Shown piece by piece: positions 1-6,221 of a stretch of DNA of 8,335 nucleotides. Below the pieces are notes generated by a model. The model saw only the letters and a list, made by a program, of their open reading frames with translations, had not been told where the DNA came from and searched no databases. Position 1 is the first letter of the stretch. Every line of letters begins with the position of its first letter. The DNA comes from JASHZA01 sp035624865. Its GTDB lineage: Bacteria > Desulfobacterota > Binatia > Binatales > Binataceae. Location: NCBI GenBank assembly GCA_035624865.1, contig DASPQS010000021.1:1-8335 (forward strand). Direction: 5' to 3'. The translations under genes and the position numbers were made by a program.

Positions 1-906
1 TTGGCATGCACTACCGAGACTGAGAAGCGGGGCGAGGCTTGAGTCGGGCGCGCCAAACGCACGGTGGTAGCGCGACTCGTCGAGTGAAGTCGCGCGGATA
101 AAGCGGCTGCGCTCGTTAGCGAGAACCGCGCTTACGCGCCGCGCCACCTCGGCGTGCAATTCCGGCTCGGGTTCGAGTCCCGCGATAAGGTCCGCTACCC
201 CCACCCCATGCACGCCGCCCAAGATACATTCGACAAAGTAGCCGACCTGGCCGTCGCGGTCGAGTTCGAGCGTCCTGACACCCAGCGCTTCGGGCAAGGC
301 CAGCAGGCGATCCATCCCGAACTCGTTGCGTTTGGAGCGGACCGCGGGATCGCCGCTACCCTCATAGCCCGACCCGATCGCGGCGATGGCGACGCGGCCG
401 TCTTCGAGCGGGACGGGATGGAAAATGTAACCGTGGGAAGTGTAGCCAACCATTTCGCGCAGCGCGGAACGGTAGGCGAGCAGGTTAAAGCGTGTGCGAT
501 CAGCGACGGCGAGCAGCAATTCACCGAGGGGACGCCCCGCCCGGTCGGCAAGGTCAAGCAATTCGAGAAACTTGGCCGGCTCGTATTCCTCGCGGCGCGA
601 GATAAGCGGAGCCCATTCGCGATCGAACACCAAGCCAAGCGCGCCGATCTCGCCTTGTGATCGATCACTACCGGCACGCGCAGTGATGGGTTGGTCAGCG
701 CGCGTGGGTTCGAGATCCATCGCCAGGTAACTTCCGTGGCTGGAGGGCTTGGCGAGACCGCGGCGGGCGTTGCGCAAGGAGACCGGAAAAGCGTCGCGCG
801 CGATCAGTTTGCTGCCGCCACCTCGGCGTTCGGCGAGCATCCCGTAGCCGCTCAATAATGAGCCATAACCGATCACCAGGAGAGTTCGATTCGGAGCAAC
901 CGGCAA
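1..906 (-). CDS. Gamma-glutamylcyclotransferase-like protein, C-terminus cut by window edge
   Basis: An open minus-strand frame of 302 codons has no stop before the left edge, so the C-terminus is missing. The start chosen is TTG at 906-904, because GGGAGG lies 8-9 bases upstream; the next in-frame ATG (840-838) would cut off the first motif. Residues 9-20 read LLVIGYGSLLSG, matching the N-terminal YGSL substrate loop of the gamma-glutamylcyclotransferase (GGCT/AIG2/ChaC) fold. A second matching stretch is FDREWAPLISRREEY (94-108), where E106 or E107 could be the catalytic acid. Known family members release 5-oxoproline from gamma-glutamyl compounds such as glutathione. At over 300 residues this protein is much longer than a typical GGCT (about 150-220), and I do not recognise the part after about residue 150. 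It lies 140 bases behind two LLM genes on the same strand. The fold is likely; the activity is inferred. Confidence 0.6.
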   Translation of the reverse strand, partial: MPVAPNRTLLVIGYGSLLSGYGMLAERRGGGSKLIARDAFPVSLRNARRGLAKPSSHGSYLAMDLEPTRADQPITARAGSDRSQGEIGALGLVFDREWAPLISRREEYEPAKFLELLDLADRAGRPLGELLLAVADRTRFNLLAYRSALREMVGYTSHGYIFHPVPLEDGRVAIAAIGSGYEGSGDPAVRSKRNEFGMDRLLALPEALGVRTLELDRDGQVGYFVECILGGVHGVGVADLIAGLEPEPELHAEVARRVSAVLANERSRFIRATSLDESRYHRAFGAPDSSLAPLLSLGSACQ

Positions 907-1046
907 CGCGAATTTCCTCCCACAATAGCAGTCAGGCACGACGGAGGGGGAACCGTCGGTCCCCAGCTTCCGCTGCCTCTGTTGAAATAGTAGCGGGTGG
1001 GTGAGGCCGGATCGACGGCCTTCCCGCTTGAGCCCGGCCCGCGCGG
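907..1046. other. Intergenic spacer with weak inverted repeats
   Basis: This 140-base spacer separates two minus-strand genes. It contains a 6-bp inverted repeat (AGGCCG 1004-1009 / CGGCCT 1016-1021, 6-base loop) just after the upstream LLM stop. A second, bulged GC-rich hairpin lies around 947-964, in the leader of the downstream gene. Neither has a T-tract on the minus strand, so neither is a convincing intrinsic terminator. No clear -35/-10 pair was found. The ribosome binding site for the downstream TTG start (CCTCCC on the plus strand) lies at 915-920. Confidence 0.35.
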
Positions 1047-1901
1047 TCAGAGTTTTGCGGCATCGTTGGCGATGCGTTCGAGGCCGCCCTTGAGCTTCAC
1101 GGGGTCCGAAGACGGCGGGCCAAAGACCACGCGAGCTACGCCGACGTCCTGAAGCGCTTTAAGCGCATCGGGTTTCGCCGAACCCATCGCTGAGAATTCG
1201 ATTGCATCGGGATTGCGGCCTGCCTTGCCGGCTTCGGCGCGGACCTGAGAAAAGATCTCCTTGAGCTTGCCCGGGTCGGTGACGGTCGGGAAGAAGCCGT
1301 CGCCGAATTTACCGGCGCGACGAGCGGCGGCGGCCGAATGGCCACCGACGTGGATCGGAATACCGTCCTTTTGCACCGGCTTGGGGAAGCTCTTTACGTC
1401 GTGGAAATGAAAGTGTTTGCCGTGGAACGACGCGACCGGCTCGCGCCAGACCGCGCGCATCGCTTGAATCGATTCGTCCGTGCGGGCACCGCGCGCGTGG
1501 TAGTCGACATCAACCGACTCGAACTCCTCTTTCATCCAGCCGCTGCCGATACCGACCATCATACGGCCCTTCGAGAGCACATCGAGCGTCGCGAACTGTT
1601 TGGCGAGATACAGTGGATGGCGCTGCGGCAGAATGATGACGCCGGTCGACAGCTTAAGTTTGGTCGTCAGCGCCGCGGCGTAGGCCAGCGGAATCAGCGG
1701 GTCGGGGATAGGCACGTCATCGCCGCCCGGCATTTGCCCGTCCTTCGATCCGGGATAAGGCATGTGCGGCTGCGGCACGACTACGTGCTCGACCGTCCAA
1801 ATCGATTCGAAACCGAGATGCTCGCAGTCCCGCGCGAGTTCGGCAAACAGTTCCGGCCGGCTAAACTTGCCAGAGTTGGCGAATATGATTCCGATTTTCA
1901 T
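1047..1901 (-). CDS. LLM class F420-dependent oxidoreductase (tandem copy 1)
   Basis: A 284-residue luciferase-like monooxygenase TIM barrel, predicted to move hydride between reduced F420 (or flavin) and an unknown organic substrate in the cytoplasm. The start MKIGIIFANSG (ATG 1901-1899) is preferred over the in-frame GTG nine bases upstream: it aligns exactly with the neighbouring copy and has GTGAGG just ahead. Visible motifs are GFESIWTVEHVV (30-41), the acidic/proline loop PGGDDVPIPDPL (58-69), TGVIILPQRHP (86-96), and GRMMVGIGSGW (112-122), the usual cofactor-phosphate region. IPIHVGGHS (181-189) and GDGFFP (200-205) follow. The acidic proline loop and overall length suggest the Rv2161c-like group (TIGR03619). 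It follows the 1937-2797 gene by 35 bases and is probably co-transcribed with it. The family is sure; the cofactor is known only by family, and the substrate is unknown. Confidence 0.9.
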   Translation of the reverse strand: MKIGIIFANSGKFSRPELFAELARDCEHLGFESIWTVEHVVVPQPHMPYPGSKDGQMPGGDDVPIPDPLIPLAYAAALTTKLKLSTGVIILPQRHPLYLAKQFATLDVLSKGRMMVGIGSGWMKEEFESVDVDYHARGARTDESIQAMRAVWREPVASFHGKHFHFHDVKSFPKPVQKDGIPIHVGGHSAAAARRAGKFGDGFFPTVTDPGKLKEIFSQVRAEAGKAGRNPDAIEFSAMGSAKPDALKALQDVGVARVVFGPPSSDPVKLKGGLERIANDAAKL

Positions 1902-1936
1902 GGCCCTCACCGTTCTGTTACGGAAAGCAGATACAT

Positions 1937-2797
1937 CTAGACCCGGGCAATCACTTCATTGCCGATCTTTTCCAGCCCGCGCGTCAGGCCCTCCTTGTCG
2001 AAGGCCGGGGGAGCGACGACGACGCGGGAAATACCGACATCGGCGAACGTTTTGAGCGAATCCACGGCCGCGCGCCCGACGCATGAAAGTTCAATCTTAT
2101 CAGCGTCGCGTCCAGCCCTATCCGCCTCAGCGCGCATCAGCGCGAACAGCTCGTTGAGCTTCGGAACATCACTGACGGCCGGAAAGAAGCCGTCGCCGAG
2201 CCGGCCCGCGCGGCGTGCCGCTGCCGGAGAGTGGCCGCCGATATGAATCGGGATTCCGTTGGTTTGAGCGGGCTTGGGGAAGCTTAGCACGGGGCCGAAG
2301 TCGAAGTGCTTGCCGTGGAAATTTGACGGATTGTCGCGCCACAGAGCGCGCAGCGATTTGATCGCCTCGTCGGTGCGGGCGCCACGCGCGTGAAAGTCGA
2401 GGCCGAGTGCCTCGAACTCCTCTTTGAGCCAGCCCGAGCCGATGCCCAGAATCGTGCGGCCGCCGGAAAGAAGGTCGAGCGTCGCCATCTCCTTGGCCAC
2501 GTACAGCGGATGGCGTTGCGGCAGGATCACGACGCCCGTGGCGAGCCGGATCCTTTTCGTCACGGCGGCGGCGTAAGCCAGTGGCAGCAATGGGTCGGGG
2601 ATCGGGACATCTTCGCCGCCGGGAATTTTGCCGTCCTTCGAGTAGGGATAGGGCGTCTGATATCCCTTCGGGATTACGACGTGCTCGACCGTCCAGAGCG
2701 ACTCAAAGCCGCACTGTTCCGCCTTCTGCGCGAGATGGGCGAGCAGGTCGGGGTTGCTGAATGGGCCGGAATTGACAAACATCAACCCGAGTTTCAT
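1937..2797 (-). CDS. LLM class F420-dependent oxidoreductase (tandem copy 2)
   Basis: A 286-residue LLM-fold oxidoreductase, about 60% identical to the gene directly downstream by hand alignment, with a single one-residue gap near position 47. It has the same landmarks: MKLGLMFVNSG (1-11), GFESLWTVEHVV (30-41), GGEDVPIPDPL (60-70), TGVVILPQRHP (87-97), GGRTILGIGSGW (112-123), IPIHIGGHS and GDGFFP. The start is ATG 2797-2795, with GAGGTG about 10 bases upstream. It is the first gene of a minus-strand unit and is transcribed away from the third LLM gene across a 170-base spacer. Family knowledge places these in F420H2-dependent redox chemistry. Residues in the pocket-facing segments differ between the copies (46-50, 130-135, 152-170 and the C-terminal 30), so they may have diverged in substrate. 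The substrate is unknown. Confidence 0.9.
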   Translation of the reverse strand: MKLGLMFVNSGPFSNPDLLAHLAQKAEQCGFESLWTVEHVVIPKGYQTPYPYSKDGKIPGGEDVPIPDPLLPLAYAAAVTKRIRLATGVVILPQRHPLYVAKEMATLDLLSGGRTILGIGSGWLKEEFEALGLDFHARGARTDEAIKSLRALWRDNPSNFHGKHFDFGPVLSFPKPAQTNGIPIHIGGHSPAAARRAGRLGDGFFPAVSDVPKLNELFALMRAEADRAGRDADKIELSCVGRAAVDSLKTFADVGISRVVVAPPAFDKEGLTRGLEKIGNEVIARV

Positions 2798-2967
2798 CGG
2801 ATAGGTTCACCTCGCCGGTGGTGTTGAGCGTCTCGATATTTAGCGCGGCTAAGGCGGATAGGGAAACGCTTCGGTTGCGCGCTAGGACAGGCGATATCAC
2901 GCCGGCGGCGTAATCCGACCAGGCCCTCAGCTTGATAGGGTGCGGCGCGGCGACTATTAGGAAGCAT
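2798..2967. promoter_or_regulatory. Divergent intergenic region between two LLM units
   Basis: A 170-base spacer lies between the start codons of two divergently transcribed LLM genes, so it must carry promoters for both directions. The best plus-strand candidate is TTGATA (2932-2937), a 17-base spacer, and TATTAG (2955-2960). On the minus strand only AT-richer stretches around 2848-2858 stand out, without a good paired -35. No clear operator palindrome was found. That it is a regulatory region follows from gene arrangement more than from motifs. Confidence 0.5.
2932..2960 (+). promoter_or_regulatory. Candidate sigma-70-type promoter for the LLM-lipoprotein-GST unit
   Basis: TTGATA matches the -35 consensus TTGACA at 5 of 6 bases. 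TATTAG matches the -10 consensus TATAAT at 4 of 6, and the spacing is the preferred 17 bases. The -10 ends seven bases before the ATG at 2968, so transcription would begin at or just before the start codon. That would give a leaderless or nearly leaderless mRNA and would exclude the AGGA ribosome site at 2959-2962, which overlaps the -10. Either this promoter or that ribosome site is used, probably not both. Confidence 0.25.
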
Positions 2968-3846
2968 ATGGATATTGGGAAAATCGGCGTTTGGTTCTTT
3001 CTTGATGCGATGACGGCGGCGGAAAGCGTCGAGTTCGCGCGCAGTGCGGAAAAACTCGGCTACGGCGCGTTGTGGATACCGGAGGCGGTCGGACGCGAAC
3101 CGTTCGCTCATTCGGCCTACCTGGCGGCGCACACCGAAAAGATCGTCTTCGCCACCGGAATCGCGAACATCTGGGCACGTGATCCGATCACGATGTCGGC
3201 GGCGTCGCAGACCGTCGCCGAACTCTCGGGTGGCCGCTTCCTCCTGGGCATCGGGGTCAGCCACAAACCGCTAGTGAGCAACCTCCGAGGGCATAGCTAC
3301 GAGAAGCCCTACAGCTACATGAAGGAATACCTGCCCAAGATGAAAGGTGCGCTCTATCGGGCGCCGAAGTCCAAGGAAGAGGTGCCGGTCGTGATCGCGG
3401 CGCTTCATCCAAAAATGCTCGCGCTCGCGGCGGCCGAGACCAGCGGAACGCACACATATTTCGTCCCGCCGGAACATACTGCCAAAGCGCGCGCTGCGAT
3501 TGGACCGAAGCCATGGATTTGTGCGGCCCAAGCGGTAATCCTGGAATCGGACGCCACCAAGGCGCGGGCAATGGCGCGCACTTACATGAAGACGTATGTG
3601 CCACGGCTCCCCAATTACACGAACAACCTGAAGGCGCTGGGATGGAAGGACGCGGACTTCGCGAACGGATGCAGCGATGCGCTGGTGGACGCAATCGTGG
3701 CGTGGGGCAGCGAGCAGAAAATTCAGGATCGGATCGACGCACATCTCAAGGCGGGCGCCACGCACGTCTGTATTCTGCCGTTGCGCGCGGACAACGAATC
3801 GTTGCCGGATCCTCGCGCGATGGAGGCCTTCGCGCCGGGAAAGTAG
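2968..3846 (+). CDS. LLM class F420-dependent oxidoreductase, MSMEG_4141-like subfamily
   Basis: A 292-residue luciferase-like oxidoreductase that is not a close relative of the tandem pair. The start is ATG 2968: AGGA lies five bases upstream and the protein then begins MDIGKIGVWFF, as family members do. The open frame continues upstream to 2932, but those residues look non-coding. Motifs are LGYGALWIPEAVGREPF (30-46), VFATGIANIWARDP (60-73), the barrel segment AELSGGRFLLGIGVSH (84-99), then VPVVIAALHPKM (139-150). The C-terminal ATHVCILPL (264-272) and DPRAMEAFAP are typical of the TIGR03620 group. The predicted role is F420-linked oxidation or reduction of an unidentified cytoplasmic substrate. 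It heads a plus-strand unit with a lipoprotein six bases downstream and a GST after that. The subfamily call rests on recalled motif patterns, not on a search. Confidence 0.88.
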   Translation: MDIGKIGVWFFLDAMTAAESVEFARSAEKLGYGALWIPEAVGREPFAHSAYLAAHTEKIVFATGIANIWARDPITMSAASQTVAELSGGRFLLGIGVSHKPLVSNLRGHSYEKPYSYMKEYLPKMKGALYRAPKSKEEVPVVIAALHPKMLALAAAETSGTHTYFVPPEHTAKARAAIGPKPWICAAQAVILESDATKARAMARTYMKTYVPRLPNYTNNLKALGWKDADFANGCSDALVDAIVAWGSEQKIQDRIDAHLKAGATHVCILPLRADNESLPDPRAMEAFAPGK

Positions 3847-3852
3847 CGGCAG

Positions 3853-4149
3853 TTGGCAATTGGTAAAGCAGGTTGGGGTGGCTTGATGCTGATCGCGCTG
3901 GTGTGCGCGCTTTCAGGATGCGGTCCGTCGAGCGAAGAGGCGCAGCGTGCAGCGGCGCAGGCCCAGCATGCCCAGGAGAGCGCCGAGCATGCACAGGAGG
4001 CGGCGGACAAAGCTCGCGCCGCTGCCGAGCAGGCGCAGATCGCGGCTGAACGCGCGCGCAAGGCGGTCGACGAAGCTACTCGGGAGATTAATCGCGCGGC
4101 CGCTCATATCGAGCAAATCAACCGTGAGCGCGAAACAGAGGGCGACTGA
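3853..4149 (+). CDS. Alanine-zipper outer-membrane lipoprotein (Lpp/OprI-like)
   Basis: A 98-residue small lipoprotein starting with TTG at 3853, six bases behind the preceding stop; ATG 3886 is an alternative but would lose Lys5. Residues 1-22 form a signal peptide with Lys5, a hydrophobic core LMLIALVCALSG and lipobox LSGC, placing the lipidated cysteine at residue 23. From about 27 to 86 it is a continuous Ala/Glu/Gln helix (for example AQHAQESAEHAQEAADKAR). Alanines recur every three to four residues, as in the trimeric alanine-zipper lipoproteins of the Lpp/OprI type. Such proteins tether or space the outer membrane from peptidoglycan. It ends ETEGD and lacks the C-terminal lysine that links Lpp and OprI to peptidoglycan. 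No strong ribosome site precedes the TTG, so translation may be coupled to the LLM gene. The lipoprotein nature is well supported; a structural role is inferred. Confidence 0.8.
   Translation: MAIGKAGWGGLMLIALVCALSGCGPSSEEAQRAAAQAQHAQESAEHAQEAADKARAAAEQAQIAAERARKAVDEATREINRAAAHIEQINRERETEGD
3961..4002 (+). repeat. Two 21-base tandem units inside the lipoprotein gene
   Basis: Units 3961-3981 and 3982-4002 match at 16 of 21 positions; both contain AGCATGC followed by CAGGAG. Each encodes one heptad of the alanine zipper (AQHAQES and AEHAQEA). This suggests the coiled coil lengthened, at least here, by duplication of a heptad-sized DNA unit. Confidence 0.6.
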
Positions 4150-4266
4150 ACCCGCGAGCATGTAACATTCGCGCGCTTGCGCGGTTTGTCGCCGTCTGCC
4201 ATAAGGCGACGAGATCGGCGCGTCGCGTCAAGGGGGCAAAATTCCAGCAAAGGGAGTCGCATAGCC
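4150..4266 (+). other. Spacer upstream of the GST gene
   Basis: This 117-base spacer has one perfect 6-bp inverted repeat (GTCGCC 4188-4193 / GGCGAC 4205-4210) with an 11-base loop. No T-tract follows, so it is not a typical terminator. The GST ribosome site AAAGGGAG sits at 4249-4256. No recognisable promoter was found, which leaves read-through from the LLM/lipoprotein genes as the simplest way to express the GST. Confidence 0.35.
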
Positions 4267-4920
4267 ATGAAGCTTTACAACATGAACCTTTCGAATTTCG
4301 CGACCAAATCACGAATCGTGGTGTATGAGAAGGGCGCCAACATCGAGATCGCCGCGATACCGGGTGGCAACAACAAGTCGCCCGAGTACCTCAAGATCAA
4401 CCCGCTGGGTAAAATCCCTTGCCTTGACGCCGACGGCTTGATTATCCCCGAGTCCGAGACCATCAACGAATACCTCGAGGAAAAGTTTCCGAATCCTCCA
4501 CTGCTCCCAAAAGGCGCCGAGGCGCGCGCGAAAGTGCGAATTTTCACCCGGATGCATGACCTGTACATCGATCCGCCGTTACGCGCTCTCTTCGGTCATC
4601 TGAATCCCAAGAGCCGCGACGAAAAGGTGGTGACCGAGAAGCTGGCGGAATTGCAGACGCGATTGGATCAGCTCGAGGGCATGCTGGCGCCCGCTGGAAG
4701 TTACGCGGCCGGCGCGGAGTTTACTCTGGCAGACTGTGCGCTGGCGCCAACGACTTTCTTCCTGGTCAATATGCTGCCGGGTTTCGGTGCGAAGTCGGCG
4801 CTCGAGGGACGTCCCAAATATGCCGCATGGTGGAACAAAGTGCAGGAACGGCCATCAATTAAGAAAGCGCTGGCTGAGATGGCAGAAGCATTGAAGGCTT
4901 TCATGGGTGGCGGCCGTTGA
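4267..4920 (+). CDS. Glutathione S-transferase family protein
   Basis: A 217-residue cytosolic GST. The start MKLYNMNLSNFATKSR (ATG 4267) is chosen because it begins directly with the first strand of the thioredoxin-like domain and has AAAGGGAG about 10 bases upstream; the frame is open from 4177 but looks non-coding there. N-terminal domain: NPLGKIPCL (45-53) carries the cis-proline (P51), and PESETINEYLEEKFP (61-75) carries the Glu-Ser pair (62-63) that holds the gamma-glutamyl group of glutathione. The catalytic residue may be Ser9, but this is uncertain. C-terminal all-helical domain: TLAD (153-156) is the usual N-capping box, followed by AAWWNKVQERPSIKKAL (186-202). It may conjugate or isomerise an electrophile with glutathione. 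It is the last gene before a strong terminator and shares a strand with an LLM gene. The class cannot be assigned, and the zeta-class signature is absent. Confidence 0.9.
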   Translation: MKLYNMNLSNFATKSRIVVYEKGANIEIAAIPGGNNKSPEYLKINPLGKIPCLDADGLIIPESETINEYLEEKFPNPPLLPKGAEARAKVRIFTRMHDLYIDPPLRALFGHLNPKSRDEKVVTEKLAELQTRLDQLEGMLAPAGSYAAGAEFTLADCALAPTTFFLVNMLPGFGAKSALEGRPKYAAWWNKVQERPSIKKALAEMAEALKAFMGGGR

Positions 4921-4949
4921 GTCGACTGCAGTAAAGCGCGACTTCTGGC

Positions 4950-4989
4950 AAAGGGGCGGAACCATGGTTCCGCCCCTTTTGTCTTTTCC
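4950..4989 (+). terminator. Strong rho-independent terminator, 30-bp perfect palindrome
   Basis: AAAGGGGCGGAACC (4950-4963) and its exact reverse complement (4966-4979) flank AT, which gives a perfect 30-base palindrome. In RNA it folds to a stem of about 13 bp with a CATG loop, followed by TTTT at 4977-4980 and TCTTTT shortly after. It lies 29 bases past the GST stop and ends the plus-strand unit. It also sits between convergent genes. On the minus strand only a three-T run follows the stem, so termination of the 5012-6052 gene here would be weaker. Confidence 0.9.
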
Positions 4990-5011
4990 GAGGGGTGGGG
5001 GCACAGCCCTT

Positions 5012-6052
5012 TCAGGCTGCCTTCTTGCGTGATTTCTTGCGGAAGTGCGGTATAACCTTGTCGGCGAAGAGCTTCATCGAGCCGCGGATTTTCTTGGGAT
5101 CGATTCCCGGTAAGGCAAGGCCGAGCGCCAGGTGCGTCGAATAAGACTCCATGGCCTCAATCTGTTTGACGGCGTCATCGGGGGTTCCTACCAGTAGATC
5201 CAGAAACGAACTCGATTCAGCGGCCTTGCGCAATTCGCCAACGGGCGGCACCTTTGCGAAACTTTCGTCGCCGGGAACGTCACTCGCCTCGGCGATCCAC
5301 TGTCCGTAGCGCGTCAGCAGATACTGGAGCCCGAACTCACACTCGTCCCACGCTTTCTCCTTCTTCGCCGCGATAAAGCCGAAGCGCAACTGCGCGATGT
5401 TGAATTCGGCAGGATTGCGTCCCGCTGCGCGCAGGGCCGCGCGGTAAATCTCCGCCTGATGCTCGCCGGTGCCCGCCAGGTGATAGCCGTTGCGCGCGGC
5501 GCGTTCGGTTGCCGGACGCGATCTGGCCCCGATCCAGATCGGCGGATGCGGCTGCTGGACCGGCCTGGGATAGAGCGTTGCGTCGCGGACGGTGTAGCAC
5601 CTGCCTTCAAAGGTGAAGTTCTCTTCGGTGAAGGCGCGACGCACGACTTCGACACCTTCGCGCAGGCGGCGGCTGCGCTCTTCTCGGGGCACGTTGAAGC
5701 CTGAAAACTCGCGCGGAACATAACCCTGGCCCAGTCCGAGATCGAAGCGGCCGTTGGAGAGCACGTCGACGGTGGCTGCGTCCTCGGCGACGTGCAGCGG
5801 GTTGTGCAACGGCATCAGAAGCACGAAGGTGCCGATGCGGATTTTTTTGGTGCGCGAGGCGATCGCAGCAGCCAGCGGAATCATGCTGGGAGAGTAGCCG
5901 TCATCGACGAAGTGGTGCTCGGTAAGCCAGATCGTGTCGAAGCCAAGATCCTCGGCCTCGACGCACAGGTCGATGTGTTTGCGGTAAAGTTCGGAGTAGG
6001 AAAGCTCGTTGCGTGAGGAATTGCGAAACGACATCAGAAGACCGAAGTTCAC
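5012..6052 (-). CDS. LLM class flavin-dependent oxidoreductase (bacterial luciferase-like)
   Basis: A 346-residue LLM protein, longer than the other three here. The start is GTG 6052-6050, because AAGGAGG (minus strand, 6066-6060) sits seven bases ahead and the product then begins with the first barrel strand, VNFGLLMSFRN. The open frame reaches 6217 but that extension looks non-coding. Motifs are DLGFDTIWLTEHHFVDDGYS (35-54), with the EHHF signature of LuxA-type and alkanal-monooxygenase-like proteins, then TFVLLMPLHNPLHVAEDAAT (75-94), the phosphate region NGRFDLGLGQGY (100-111), and PPIWIGARS (170-178). It ends in a lysine/arginine-rich tail (338-344). Known relatives use reduced FMN (or F420) for monooxygenation or desulfonation-like reactions; the substrate here is unknown. 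It is convergent with the GST gene and divergent from the maleylacetate-reductase-like gene, so it appears to be a single-gene unit. Confidence 0.9.
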   Translation of the reverse strand: MNFGLLMSFRNSSRNELSYSELYRKHIDLCVEAEDLGFDTIWLTEHHFVDDGYSPSMIPLAAAIASRTKKIRIGTFVLLMPLHNPLHVAEDAATVDVLSNGRFDLGLGQGYVPREFSGFNVPREERSRRLREGVEVVRRAFTEENFTFEGRCYTVRDATLYPRPVQQPHPPIWIGARSRPATERAARNGYHLAGTGEHQAEIYRAALRAAGRNPAEFNIAQLRFGFIAAKKEKAWDECEFGLQYLLTRYGQWIAEASDVPGDESFAKVPPVGELRKAAESSSFLDLLVGTPDDAVKQIEAMESYSTHLALGLALPGIDPKKIRGSMKLFADKVIPHFRKKSRKKAA

Positions 6053-6221
6053 CTCTGTTCCTCCTTGCAGGCCGGCGCGGCGGGAGACGCGCTCGTTTGG
6101 AGTCCGGGCGGTGGCGGGTGCGAAATACTCGCCTTTCCGCGGCGTCCTTACAATTAGCCGCGACTTACGCAAAACTCCAGCAGCGAGTCCCAGCTTACGA
6201 CAGGGAGCCGATGGCATCGCG
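6053..6221. promoter_or_regulatory. Divergent spacer between LLM and Fe-ADH-like genes
   Basis: This 169-base spacer lies between divergent start codons. It contains the excellent ribosome site of the minus-strand gene (6060-6066). A TACAAT hexamer on the plus strand (6149-6154) matches 5 of 6 bases of a -10 box, but no matching -35 lies 16-18 bases upstream. Both flanking reading frames stay open well into this region, but their translations look non-coding (Arg/Pro-rich, no family similarity). No operator palindrome stood out. Confidence 0.4.

Noticed and set aside
164..185. tRNA T-arm look-alike (CGGGTTCGAGTCCCG)
   Set aside because: The stem-loop matches a T-arm, but no matching acceptor 5' strand, D-arm or anticodon arm lies at the right distances. 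The stretch is coding on the minus strand (GLEPEPE in the GGCT-like protein).
154..660. 168-codon plus-strand open frame
   Set aside because: It lies wholly opposite the GGCT-like gene, has no family motif, and its composition is that of an antisense shadow in GC-rich DNA.
195..677. 160-codon minus-strand open frame
   Set aside because: It is out of frame with the continuous 302-codon frame that carries recognisable motifs and a ribosome site. Its Arg/Ser/Pro-rich translation is typical of a wrong frame.
1338..1940. 200-codon plus-strand open frame opposite an LLM gene
   Set aside because: A similar antisense frame also occurs opposite the paralogue (2390-2827), as expected from shared codon usage of the duplicated sense genes. 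No ribosome site or known domain was seen.
3271..3765. 164-codon minus-strand open frame opposite the third LLM gene
   Set aside because: It is an antisense shadow without motifs. The plus-strand frame has clear LLM motifs and a ribosome site.
4188..4210. Inverted repeat GTCGCC/GGCGAC as a terminator after the lipoprotein
   Set aside because: It is only 6 bp with an 11-base loop and no T-tract. Such repeats arise often by chance in GC-rich DNA.
6053..6217. N-terminal extension of the LuxA-like protein by 55 residues
   Set aside because: The AAGGAGG site seven bases ahead of GTG 6052 and the barrel-strand start decide for the shorter form. The extension looks like spacer sequence.
6009..6221. 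N-terminal extension of the Fe-ADH-like protein by 71 residues
   Set aside because: The extension overlaps the start of the divergent LLM gene, is Arg/Pro-rich without similarity to the family, and the fold starts naturally at the ATG at 6222.
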